From: Prasinococcaceae sp. CCMP 1430
Taxonomy: Eukaryota > Prasinodermophyta > Palmophyllophyceae > Prasinococcales > Prasinococcaceae
Direction of reading: 5' to 3'
Assembly (NCBI GenBank): GCA_013416795.1
Contig: RQSC01000525.1
Span: 35,814-71,678, forward strand
Length of the DNA: 35,865 bases
Shown here: one piece after another, positions 9,834-19,365 of the stretch
Numbering within the stretch: the first letter of the stretch is position 1
Layout of the letters: the number at the start of each line of letters is the position of its first letter
The notes under the pieces: generated by a model
Told to the model about the DNA's origin: nothing
Databases searched by the model: none
The model's input: the letters and a program-made list of their open reading frames with translations, nothing else
Program-made: the position numbers and the translations under genes

Positions 9834-11102
9834 GGCACAGGCAAACAGGGGTAGGCACCCAGCCGGCTCAGCGGCACGCGCGCGCAGCAGGGCGGCTGCA
9901 AGGGCCGCACTCAATGCAGCGGCGCGTGCCCGCACTGACGCTGCGAGCGCAACGACAAACAGGCGCGCGTCGCCTGCGCGGCTGCGCTCCGCGTGCGTGC
10001 GCGCATGCGCGGCCCAGACTGGGTGAACAGGCGGTGCACACGTCGAGGGGACCGCCCCCGCAGGTGACGCTCCCCACCCCAACACGCCGAGCGCCTGCGG
10101 GTCGGAGGTGCACCCTGTGACACACCCTAGGTCCCTCGCCAGCCCCTCTGCACCCCCCACCCCCCGCCCGCACAACGGTCCCAGCCCGACAGACGCTGAC
10201 GCGATCATGTCCCAAGAAAAAACACGCCCTCGAATTCCATCTAAATCCGCACGTTGACCCTATTTCCAACCACGACCGTGTGCTCACATCGCTGCATTCA
10301 CGGAGAACGAAATGGGCGCAGAACCACACACACACACACACAATCATTGCAAGCAGAACACATTGTAACACAATCACAATCACATGGATCATTTACATTC
10401 ACATTCAAATTTCAAAGGCAGCATCTCCATCAACGGAAGGAATTTGTATCAAATCCCACTCAAGGCGTCAATGCTTGAAGGAGCTCAACCTTTGAACCGA
10501 CTGAGCTCAGATTGACGTCGTCTGTCTCTTGATGGGGAAGCTGAAGCGGAAGCCTGAGGAGCTCTCCGCACAGTTCATCAAATGGCGCTCAAACTCAAAG
10601 AGCTCGGTTCGCAGTACCAAATGGCACTCTAAGGCCCAGCTCATACAGTAGCGCTATCAAATGGCACTCAAAGCATCGATCTTTGGGTTTTGATCGAGGT
10701 TCCTTCGAACGGTGGGAGACTGGGAGTTGTCATACTCAGCGGCACGCGCGGGAATATTGTGTGCGCAGCAGCAGCAGCCGGCGCCACAGCGTGCGCGGCG
10801 ACCGTGGCGGCGCCGCGCCGCTCCCACCCCTCGGTCGCCGCCGCGTCGGGTCCCAGGCGGCCGTGCGGGCGCGCGGGAGCCGTGGGAGGGGAGGGTGGGG
10901 GCTGAAGGGGGCGAGCGCGCGGCGCGCCGCGCGTCCGCGGCGGTACGGAGTTTTTTTCCGCGCGCAGCGGGAGAGAAAAAAACGCGGGCGGTCCTGCGGT
11001 CAGCGCCGAGTGCGGGCGCGCGGGCGGCACTCGTGGGCGCTGAGAGACACAGACAGAGCCGCCTTCGCGATTAAGCGGGCAGTTCAAGAGGGGACTCTGG
11101 CC
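9834..11102. other. Divergent intergenic region, possible shared promoter
   Basis: The NB-ARC gene and the LysM gene start at opposite ends of this 1.27-kb interval. From about 10250 to 10690 it is clearly less GC-rich. It contains a short CA repeat near 10325-10342 and three spaced copies of a CAAATGGCRCTC motif (10579, 10618, 10658). From 10700 to 11100 it is again very GC-rich; that part stays open in frame with the LysM gene but looks untranslated. Confidence 0.5.
10579..10675 (+). repeat. Three degenerate 39-40 bp repeats
   Basis: CAAATGGC begins at 10579, 10618 and 10658 and is followed each time by R-CTC-W-AA, so the spacing is 39 and 40 bp. The intervening sequence is only loosely conserved but shares an AGCTC about midway. 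The cluster lies about 430 bp upstream of the LysM gene start. Confidence 0.6.
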
Positions 11103-13517
11103 ATGGCGTCTCCGGCGGCTTCGGGCGCGCCGCCCGTCCTTGGCCTGGCGGCGCTGCCGCGGCGGCCGCGCGCGCGGACCGCGCGCGCGCTGCCGGTTCT
11201 CGCGGACGGCGGCGGCGGGGGTCCCGCCTTGCCGAGGCCGGGCGCGCACGAGGTGCGCACGGTGGTCGGACCCGGGATCTCGGTGTGGACGGCCGCCTCG
11301 GAGATGGAGCACAGGATCGCCGAGGGCCGCTTCGCCACGGACTGGCGCGCGTCCAAGACGCTCGACAGGACCTCGGTGACGGTGCCCATGGGCGGGACGC
11401 TCGCGGCGCTCGCGCGCGAGGCGGAGCTCAACCCCGAGGAGATCGCCGCCTCGGGGCTCAACCCGCGGCTCGCAGCGGACCCCAGGAGGCGCCTGCTGGC
11501 GGGAGAGACCATCCACCTGCCGCCGGGGTGCCACCTTCCGGAGGAGATCGTGCACGAAATCGAGGAGGGCGACACCATCGTGGTGCCCAGCGGGAGCAAC
11601 CTGTACCGCCTGTCGCGCAGCCTCGGGACCTCCACGAGCGCCTTCGCCGAAGCCAACAAGGACCTGCTGCTCGCGCGCAGCCCGCGCGGTGCCGACTACG
11701 TGCTCGCGGGCGAGACGCTGCGCGTGCCGCCCGAGGCAATGCCTGCCCTGCGCGCGCAGGCGAAGGCCACGCACGCCGTCCAGGGAGGGACCTTGGGCAT
11801 ACACCTCGGCGGCTCCGCGCCCAACGCGGCGCTCGCGGGCGGGTTGCTCGTGTGCGTCGCCGCCGCTGGGGTCGCGCTCGGCGTCAAGAGCGGCCACGTT
11901 GTTGTCCCCTCCTTGCGCATGCCGCGTCTCGTGGGCGAAGACGCAGCAAAGGATGGCCCACATAGGCTGGCACCGCTGCTGGCGTTCGTGGCGAGCGCCC
12001 GCGTGGCGACGGGCTCGGCGCTCGCGGCGGCAGCCGCCGTCGCGAGGGACAAGATGGTAGCGGCGCGGGACGCCATCCAGGCGCAGCAGCAGCCATCGTC
12101 AGACGGTGCCGGTAGCGACACGGCTGCGACGCACACACAGCCACCTTCACCTGCGCACACAGGGGACTCCACAGACGCCGCGGGCGCAAAGGCGCTGTCG
12201 CAGCCCTCGATGCAAGAAGAGGAGGACGACGCCATGGACGACGCCACGACGCCTGCGCCCTTTGCCAGCGCGGACCACTCGACGCCTGCTCCCTCGCCTG
12301 CCGACGCGGCCGAGTCGAGCAACGATGCGGGAAAGGGAGCGAGCGATACTGGCAGCAACGGCGCCGCGCCGATGAGCGCCGACTTGAACGGCACGGGCGT
12401 CCACTCGGATGTGCTGTCACCGCTGGGTGACGCATGGGGGCGCATCAAGGGGCTCGGGCGGCACGCAGAGGAAAACATCGCCAAGCCGATGGCAGAGTCG
12501 TACTGGGCCGAGGAGGCGCCGGTGCCAGCAAAAGATCAGAGCAAGGAGGAAAGCTCGAACGGAACAGCCGGAGCTACGAAATCCGACGGAGCCCCGGCCG
12601 TAGCGACGGAGGGCGCAGAAGCAGCGGTCAACATGTTTGAGGCGGCAGAGATGGAATACGACAGCCAGTCGAAGGAGACAGCCGGAGAGGAGAAGAAGGC
12701 GAGCGCTGCTGGCGAGCACCACGCTTTTGGCGGTGCAGCAGATGCCAACAATGAAGAAGCCGGGCGAGACGCTTCCAATGGTGTCGAGGCCGGCGCGTCC
12801 GAAGACGACGACGACGAGGACGATCACGATGCGGACGGCGACGGCCCACCCTCGCACGGCGATGGTCGGGAGAGCAGTCGCGTGGACGCATCGGTTGACG
12901 TCGATGGCCCACACACGGGTGGCGCGAACGGGACGGATCTGGCCGTGGTGCCGCCTCACGAGCGTGAGCACGCACTCGCGAGGGTTGCGGCTGCTGTGAC
13001 CACCATGGTCGCCTCCGAGAAGCCGTCCACGACAGTGATCCGTGCCACCCCTGGCGAATCAGTGGTGTCTATCGCCGCCGATCCGAAGCTACCTCGCTGG
13101 GCGGAGGAGCGCGCTCGCGCGTTCGAGGGTACCACGGACACGCTGCTCAGCAACACGACACAGAGCGCCGTCGCTACACCCGAGGCCGAGAGCCCCACCA
13201 CGCACATCTCCTTTGTTGCCGGCGAGACGCCGACCAGCGTCGCCTCCGTCACCGCCGCGGACGCAAAGACGAGCGGCGTGATTGTTGCCATCGACGAGGA
13301 GAGGCTCACATTCACCATGACAGTACTGCGCAAGGACTACGAGTTTCTGCGCGATTGGTGGCCCAAGAGCGTCGTGCGTGTAGTCACCCGGCCGGTGGTT
13401 GCGCCGGTGCTGGCGATCCTCACGGGCGCCTATGCGATCACGAGCCTCATCGTGGACGCCTTCTTCAGGCACAGCAAGTTCAAGCAACGGTGGGAAGCGG
13501 GTTCACTGCTCAAGTAG
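11103..13517 (+). CDS. LysM-like domain protein with two membrane segments
   Basis: ATG at 11103 gives 804 residues. It is chosen because the upstream open stretch is low-complexity and the residues after this ATG resemble a transit peptide (MASPAASGAPPVLGLAALPRR). Two LysM-like modules follow: TVPMGGTLAALAREAELNPEEI to GETIHLPPG (about 92-140) and VVPSGSNLYRLSRSLGTS to GETLRVPPE (about 160-210). A hydrophobic segment is at about 241-262 (AALAGGLLVCVAAAGVALGV). A long low-complexity, Ala/Ser- and acid-rich linker follows, including an Asp/Glu run near 566-580. A second hydrophobic segment is near the C-terminus (PVVAPVLAILTGAYAITSLIV, about 764-785). LysM modules bind N-acetylglucosamine polymers such as peptidoglycan or chitin. 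The transit-like start suggests an organelle membrane, perhaps plastid, but neither location nor ligand is shown. Confidence 0.7.
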   Translation: MASPAASGAPPVLGLAALPRRPRARTARALPVLADGGGGGPALPRPGAHEVRTVVGPGISVWTAASEMEHRIAEGRFATDWRASKTLDRTSVTVPMGGTLAALAREAELNPEEIAASGLNPRLAADPRRRLLAGETIHLPPGCHLPEEIVHEIEEGDTIVVPSGSNLYRLSRSLGTSTSAFAEANKDLLLARSPRGADYVLAGETLRVPPEAMPALRAQAKATHAVQGGTLGIHLGGSAPNAALAGGLLVCVAAAGVALGVKSGHVVVPSLRMPRLVGEDAAKDGPHRLAPLLAFVASARVATGSALAAAAAVARDKMVAARDAIQAQQQPSSDGAGSDTAATHTQPPSPAHTGDSTDAAGAKALSQPSMQEEEDDAMDDATTPAPFASADHSTPAPSPADAAESSNDAGKGASDTGSNGAAPMSADLNGTGVHSDVLSPLGDAWGRIKGLGRHAEENIAKPMAESYWAEEAPVPAKDQSKEESSNGTAGATKSDGAPAVATEGAEAAVNMFEAAEMEYDSQSKETAGEEKKASAAGEHHAFGGAADANNEEAGRDASNGVEAGASEDDDDEDDHDADGDGPPSHGDGRESSRVDASVDVDGPHTGGANGTDLAVVPPHEREHALARVAAAVTTMVASEKPSTTVIRATPGESVVSIAADPKLPRWAEERARAFEGTTDTLLSNTTQSAVATPEAESPTTHISFVAGETPTSVASVTAADAKTSGVIVAIDEERLTFTMTVLRKDYEFLRDWWPKSVVRVVTRPVVAPVLAILTGAYAITSLIVDAFFRHSKFKQRWEAGSLLK

Positions 13518-13831
13518 TGCACCCCCCTTCAGACAATCGAAGGCGGGCACGGCAGCGGGAGTGCGCGCGCGCTCTCGGCAAGTATACATAGCCAAGCGAA
13601 AGGGCGCGCAGCAGCTGCTGGCGGCGCAGTAGGCATTAGATGCAATGCGCGTCGTTTCTTACAGCAACGTGACCGCACAGAAGAGCACACCGCCGGGGCC
13701 ACGCGCGGAAGAAGCCAGCGCGCGCGCTCGCCGCATGAGAGAGGGGCCCTGCGACGAGCGTCGAGAAAGAATGTGCCCGCTTTGGGGTAGGGCGGGAGGT
13801 GGTAGGTGGTAGGGCGGCGACGGCCTGCGCT
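13518..13831. other. Convergent intergenic region
   Basis: The LysM gene (+) and the NEK gene (-) end toward each other across about 310 bp. No gene, hairpin or clear polyadenylation signal stands out. Confidence 0.4.
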
Positions 13832-16320
13832 CTACGCCCAGGGCTGCCTTTCGCCGCCGACAACCACGGCGCGCGGGAGGGCGCGCCTCTGTCGCCCGTG
13901 CATCTGTTGCCGCGCGCTCGGCACGACGCTCGCGCGCTCCATCCTGTGCGCGGCCGAGCCTGGCGGCATCGCGCCGACGCGCTTGTTGCGGCCCATCCGT
14001 CCGTACGACGCGCCGAACTGGTCTTCCGGCGGGCTGAAGTCGCAGTACTCCAGAGCGGCCATCTTGGCCATCTTGGACTCGCCGACGCCCGCGACGTTGC
14101 TCCACGCGGCGTGCTGGTGCGCGTGTCTGTGGGCGCGCTGTACAGCGCCTCCTTTCTCGCGTACCTGTTGCTCTCCGCCGTGCTCCGCGACGGGCGCGAG
14201 CCCCCGCCACCGGCCTGCGTCCCCGTAGCGAATTTCGCCCTCGTTGGATCTGCCGACGCCCACGGCCTTGCTCCATGCGGCGCGCTGGTGCGCGTGCTTG
14301 TCGACGGGCCTGCTGCCACCGCCTTGCGCGCGCACAGGCTGTCGGCTGCCGTGCTCGGCGACGGGCGGAAGCCGCTGCCACCGGGCAGCGTCGCCGTAGC
14401 GAATCTCGCCCTCGTTGCGGTGGCGCGCATCGTGCTCGCGGGCGCCAATGCGCGCGCGCAGCCGTTCCCGCCAGCGATCCGCAGCCGCTTCCACGCGCGG
14501 GAGCAACTGTCCGCCGCCACCGCGCCACGCGGGCCGCGCTGGGCCGTCGCTCAGCGCATCGGACGCCACGCTCGCCGCGCGCGAGTTGGCGCGCGAGAAC
14601 TCGCGCCCGCGCAGGAATTCGCTCGGCTTTCGGCCCGCTGCGCCGTTGGCGCCGTTTGCCAGGTTTGGCTTCTGCTGCGCCCAGCGCGCCCGCAACGCCA
14701 CCAGTCTCTGCGCCGCTAGGACCGCGGGATCAGCCCTGGCGTGCGCGGCAGGCCGAGCGCGCGGATCGCAGCGCACCTCGATCGCGCCAGCAGCGCCTCG
14801 CAGGGCTGGCAGTCGCACGCCGCCGCGCTCGCGCGCGGGCGAGCCCCCCTCTGAGCGCGCGCCGCTCGGTTTGCTTTGGCGCTTGCCCCGGTCATGCCCG
14901 TGCTTGCGACCTCCACTGTCTGCGCCATCCAGGCTGCTCATGGGCAGGGCGCTCTCCGATGCCGCCACGCTGCCGCCCGCGGTCGAATCGGCGTCGCATT
15001 CGCTCGCGGCGTCCGTCGGATACCTGCTCGCGGGCAGGCGCTTGGAGAGAAGCCGCAGATTCCGGGGCACCTTGATGGTGCTGCACATGCCCTTGCTGTT
15101 GAGCGGGTGGTTGGCATTGCTCTGCGCGTGCGACACGGCGCTGATGCAGCTGCGCGGCGTCGCGGGCTCCTCCGCCTCCCTCGCGCCGGGCAGCAGGTGC
15201 GCGCGCCTGCGACGGGGGAGATCGCGACGGCGGGAGTCATGGGGTCGTGGGCGTCCGCGGCGCACGCCCGCGCGTCAGGACCTTTCAGGGGATGCGTGGC
15301 GCACGGATACCGTCACGGTGACACGACATCCCCACAGCGGACAGCGCGCTTCTATTGCGCGCACGCACCTCCTGATGCAGCTCATGCGCAGCACATCGGC
15401 GACCGTCGGCCTCGTCGATGGCTCCGGGTCGAGCAACGCGCGGATGACGCGGCTGAGGTCCGAGCTGTAGCTGCTGGAAATGGGCGCGTAGCTCGCGCGC
15501 ATCACCTTCTGGCGCAGCTCGGGCAGCGAGCGGGCCTCGAAGGGCACGCCAAAGGTGCACATCTCGTACAGGCACACGCCCAGCGCCCACGCGTCCGAGC
15601 TGAAGGAGTACGGGCGGTTCTTCCACACTTCGGGCGGCATGTAGTGCGGCGTCCCGATCTGCGTGGTCGCGAGGCGCCCCTTGAGCAGGCGCGCGACGCC
15701 CAGGTCGCCGAGCTTGACGACCTCGGCCGTCTTTCTCATCACGTTTGCGAGTTTCACATCGCGGTGCAGCACCTTCGCCTTGTGCAGGTGCTGCACGGCC
15801 ATGGCCATCTGCATGAAGTATGACCAGATGGTGTTTTCGGCGAGCGGACGGGCCTGCTGCTTGCGCCGGCGCACGTAGCGGCTGAGGTCGCCGCACGGGC
15901 AGTATTCCATCACGATGCACAGCTTGTTGTTGTCCACGAAGCTCTCGTAGTACTCGCATATGTGCTCGTGCGCGACGCCCGCGAGCAGGCGGACCTGCGT
16001 CGGCGCGGAGCCGCGCGCGCGCGGCGCAGTCAGCGCCCGCGCGCGGAATCGATCGGACGCGGTCGTCGTGGCGCGGCTGCGCTGCGCGCCGCTCGCACTG
16101 CGCCGGCGCGCCGACCCACCTCATTGACGGCCTCGATGCGCTCCGCCTGCGACATGTGCCTGACGTTGGTTTCCTTGAGCGCGTACGTGGCGCCATCGCT
16201 CTTCCGGCGGACCTTGTACACCGCGCCGTAGGAGCCCTTGCCCAGGAATCGCTGGACCTCGAAGTGCTGGTGCATCTCGCGCTGCCCGCCCGCCTGCGGG
16301 TGCGCCTCGCGGTGCGCCAT
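13832..16320 (-). CDS. NEK-family (NIMA-related) Ser/Thr protein kinase, three exons
   Basis: Exons 16320-16120, 15994-15369 and 15206-13832 join in phase to about 733 residues. Exon 1 starts MAHREAHPQAGG and has the Gly loop FLGKGSYGAVYKV, the VAIK-type lysine in YALKETN and the NEK-like ERIEAVNE. Exon 2 continues VRLLAGVAHEHICEYYESF, then the hinge CIVMEYCPCGDL, catalytic loop HRDVKLANV, the DFG equivalent GDLGVARLL (DLG, as in many NEKs) and the activation segment GTPHYMPPEVW. Exon 3 encodes a basic tail with TIKVPRNLRLLSKRLPASRYP, a motif seen after NEK kinase domains in plants. NEKs act in mitosis, cilia and microtubule organisation. Introns are 16119-15995 (donor GTGGGT) and 15368-15207 (GTGCGT). 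The tail includes a 57-residue tandem duplication. The kinase call is firm; the extent of exon 3 is likely but less certain. Confidence 0.85.
14075..14416 (-). repeat. 171-bp tandem duplication in the NEK C-terminal tail
   Basis: Two adjacent 171-bp (57-residue) units start with NEGEIRYGDA at 14416 and 14245. Both continue RW..L.PVAEHG and end with a HAH..AAWS..VGVG-type stretch. The period is a multiple of three, so the frame is kept. Confidence 0.75.
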
Positions 16321-17101
16321 CGCCGCGGCCGCGCGGCGCGCTCGAGCGCGCCGCCCGCTCCCTTGACCGCCCGACGCGCAGGCGGCCGCACACCCCCGCC
16401 CCGCGAACCGCCTCCCGCGGGCGATCGACCAGTCGATCGCCGCGAACACTCCCCCGCGCACGCGCCGCCCGCGGGCGCGCGCGCTCTGTGGCCTCCGCCA
16501 CTGCCACTGCCACCCACACCCACCCACCGCCCAATCCCTCCCGCACGCCCAGCTAGGAACGTCCCCACTCCCCCCCCAACCCAACACACCCAACACACCC
16601 ACACACACACACACACCACACCCGCAGCCGCGCGACGAGCGTCGCGCACCGCGCGCACACACACGCGGTCACACGCGCTCTCTCGCGCGCTCGGGGAACC
16701 GCCGCACATACGTTCGAATGCGTTTCGGCACCGACGACACCCAACGGGCGAACGGCTCTTTTTTTTTGTGCAGTCGTTTTTTTTATTTGACTTCGAAATT
16801 CTTTTTATTTTAAATGATTTCTTTTTATTTTTTAAATTCTTTTTTTGGGAGGTGGAGGTTTAGGTGGTGTGTGTGTGTGGGGGGGGGGGGAAGCTGGGGT
16901 GGGGTCGAGCTGGCGGAGGGCGCGGCGGGGCCTCGAGCAGAGCACTGAGCGCTGTGAGCGGCGGGCGGGGAGAGAGCTGGCGTCGCTCGCGTGGCGGGGC
17001 GCAACGGCCGGCGGCGGGCTCGCGGGCTCGGTGTGGCAGCCCGTCGATTACAATGGCTGACCGCGGCGGCGCGCGCGCGCGTGCGTGGTCGCGCGCGCGC
17101 C
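16321..17101. other. Intergenic with CA repeat and AT-rich island
   Basis: This lies between the end of the bromodomain gene and the start of NEK, both on the minus strand. A CA-rich tract is at about 16575-16620. A sharply AT-rich island with long T runs is at about 16757-16855, followed by a TG/G-rich tract at 16863-16890. Alternating GC dinucleotides lie near 17068-17100. No gene is visible. Confidence 0.5.
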
Positions 17102-18518
17102 CTACTCCGTGGGGAAGGAGAGGTCGAAGGGCCGATGCACCACCGGCGCCTTGGGCGGCCTCTCCGCGCCATCACCCCCGCCCGCGCCGTCGCCGGCCTT
17201 GCGCTTGCGCTCGCCCGCGCGCGAGGGCGCCGCGGCGATGGCGCCCTGCAGTCGGCGCAGCGCCGCGGCGTCGAGCGCGTCCACGTCGAGCCAGTTGTCG
17301 GAGCCGATCGGGAGCTGCGCGCGCGCGAAAGAGGCGCGGGGTCGGGCGGGTCGAGGAGCATGCGCGCGCGCGCGCACATGTGACGCGGAGCGCGCGGACG
17401 GCACTGGTGCGTGAGCCCGAGCCCGCGAAAGCAATCGAAAGGAGGCGCATGCATGCGCGCGCACAAAAGCGCACACGAACGCGCCATGACGCACCTTGCT
17501 CCCTGGCCCTTGGTGCTCCGCCGCGATTGAGTAGAGCGCGGCGACGGTGTCCTCCCCCCCCGGCACGAGCGCCTGCAGCGCCGCCTTGAGCTCCGCGCGC
17601 TCCTCCTTGCTCGGCCGCGCGCCCGCGGCGAAGCGCGCCTCCGAGCGGATGCCCGCCAGCGCGCGGTCCACGGCGGTGAGCGTGCGTGCCAGCGCGGCGT
17701 AGCGCCGCTCCGCCGCGGCGGCCTCGCCTCTGTCCTTCGCCAGCGCCGCCGCGAGCTCCTCCGCCTCCTCCTCCGCGCGCACGCGCGCGCGCTCCTCGGC
17801 GAGCTTGGGCTCCACGAGCGCCTCCCAGCGCTCCTCCAGCCGCTCCGCCATCGTGCCGGCCATCACCCACACGTCCGAGCGCGGCGCGTTGTACGCGCGC
17901 GCGTTCTCAAACACCAGCCGCATGTCTGACAGCACCTGCGCGGGGTGCGTGTAGATGGCCTTGTCGAGGCGCGTCTTCACCGTGCCGAGGTCCATCGGCC
18001 GCGTGATCACCTTGTAGTAGTCCGCCAGCCCGAGCGTGGCGGCGTCCACAGGCTTGGCGAAGGGCCACGCCCACCGGTGCGTGAGCAGCGCGCGCACCAC
18101 GCCGAGGCACGCCTTCAGAATGTCGCCCATGCGCCTCCGCGCGTCGCCCTCGCGCTTCCTGCGGTCGTCGTCCCACGTGGGCAGCGCGGCGGACAGCGGG
18201 CACGCAGCGGCGCGCGCCGACGTCGCCGCGCGCGCGGAAGCCGCGCGGCGCTCCTCGGCCATCGCGCGGCCCACCTGCGCGCGCGCGCGTGGGCGCCCGC
18301 GCGCGACAATCCCAGTCAGCTGTGCGCGGAACGCGGCGCTCGCTGCCGAGCCTCCCCCTTCCACCTCTCTCCGACTGCTCTCTCCCTCGCGCGTGCGCGC
18401 CCAGGGACTCTGTTAGGGTTGATGCACGCACCTGGTCGGCGAGCTTGGTGAGGTCGGCGAGCTGGCTCTCGAGGTCGGCGCGCTGCGTGGCAGCGTCGAC
18501 CGCGGACAAGCTTCCCAT
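17102..18518 (-). CDS. Bromodomain plus NET (extra-terminal) domain protein, GTE/BET-like
   Basis: Exons 18518-18432, 18274-17495 and 17314-17102 join in phase to about 359 residues; an upstream in-frame ATG at 18632 could add 38. Exon 1 is a short coiled coil (DLESQLADLTKLADQ). Exon 2 holds a bromodomain: WPFAKPVDAATLGLADYYKVITRPMDLGTVKTRL with acetyl-lysine Asn in ENARAYNAP, then a Glu/Arg/Ala-rich helix. A NET domain follows, starting SKEERAELKAALQALV in exon 2 and finishing NWLDVDALDAAALRRLQGAI in exon 3. Plant GTE and animal BET proteins of this kind read acetylated histones and recruit transcription machinery in the nucleus; there is one bromodomain, as in plant GTEs. Introns are 18431-18275 and 17494-17315, both with GTGCGT donors. 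The second is 180 nt, in frame and without a stop. Confidence 0.85.
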
Positions 18519-19365
18519 GGCATCCAGCGCCGCCCAGCCCTCGGCGCTCGGCGCGCCCGGCGCGGGCTCGGCGCCGCCGCCCCCTCCACCCCCGCCGCTG
18601 GCGGCGCGGCGTGAAAGGTGAGGCGCGCGCACGCGGCGTCAGCGAGCGAAGACTCCTGGGTGCGCGGGCGCGCAAGCGCGCACGCACATGGACACGCGCG
18701 CGCGCGGGCACTCCAGCGCGTGTGCACCTACTCGTAGGTGCGTCGTAGGCGCGCGCGCGCGCGTGTGCCAGGGTGCGCGCGCGCGCGCGTGCGCCTGCAA
18801 CAGCACTCTCTCGCGCGCTCGAGTTCGCGCGCGCTCACCTCGCCCCGCCGCCGCCGCCGCCCGCGGAAGCTGCGGCCNGGGGCCAACGCGGCAACGACAG
18901 AAAGCAAGCGCTGACCAGATAATATTATTAGCACGGCACTCCTGTCCTACCGCTCTGCGGCGTCTACTTGCCCGGCGACTTCATGAGCCACTCGTTGGAC
19001 TCCATGCGCCCCCCGACCCAGCTCCCCCCCCTCCCGCACGCCAGCGCGCGCGCGCGCGCGCGCGCACTTTTTCATTTCCAAATTTTCGACGCGCCCTTTC
19101 CGCGATTTCGTCCTTCATCCGAGCGCCATCGAAACGCCTTGTGATGTAAAAAACGGCAGCCAAGCTCGTTTCGCGAAAGGAATTTGGCGCGGCCTGGCTG
19201 GCGCGGCGCGCGAACGCGGCGCTTGCAGGTCGTATTAGGGTTGATGCAATGAATAGGGTTTACAACATGTACAAAAACACACGGTCTCGCGCGCAGCGGG
19301 GGCCACCGGCCGAGCTTGGCCCCCTGCGCCCCCTGCGCCCCCTGCGCTCCCCGCGCCCCCCGCGC
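18519..19365. other. Intergenic with alternating GC tracts and a single N at 18888
   Basis: This lies between the end of the G3E GTPase gene and the start of the bromodomain gene. It has long alternating CG/TG tracts (about 18747-18800 and 19042-19066), GCC repeats near 18848-18860, and one N at 18888. A short minus-strand frame at 19005-18964 ends KSPGK-stop but has no supported upstream exon. No gene can be assigned. Confidence 0.45.
18888..18888. other. Single N
   Basis: One undetermined base in very GC-rich intergenic DNA. It may be a contig join, as suspected at 189. Confidence 0.4.

Noticed and set aside
10683-11102. N-terminal extension of the LysM protein
   Set aside because: The frame is open but Arg/Gly-rich and low-complexity; the ATG at 11103 starts a plausible targeting sequence.
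18964-19005. Short minus-strand frame MESNEWLMKSPGK-stop as a last exon
   Set aside because: No acceptor with a pyrimidine tract and no upstream exon could be found before the G3E GTPase gene.
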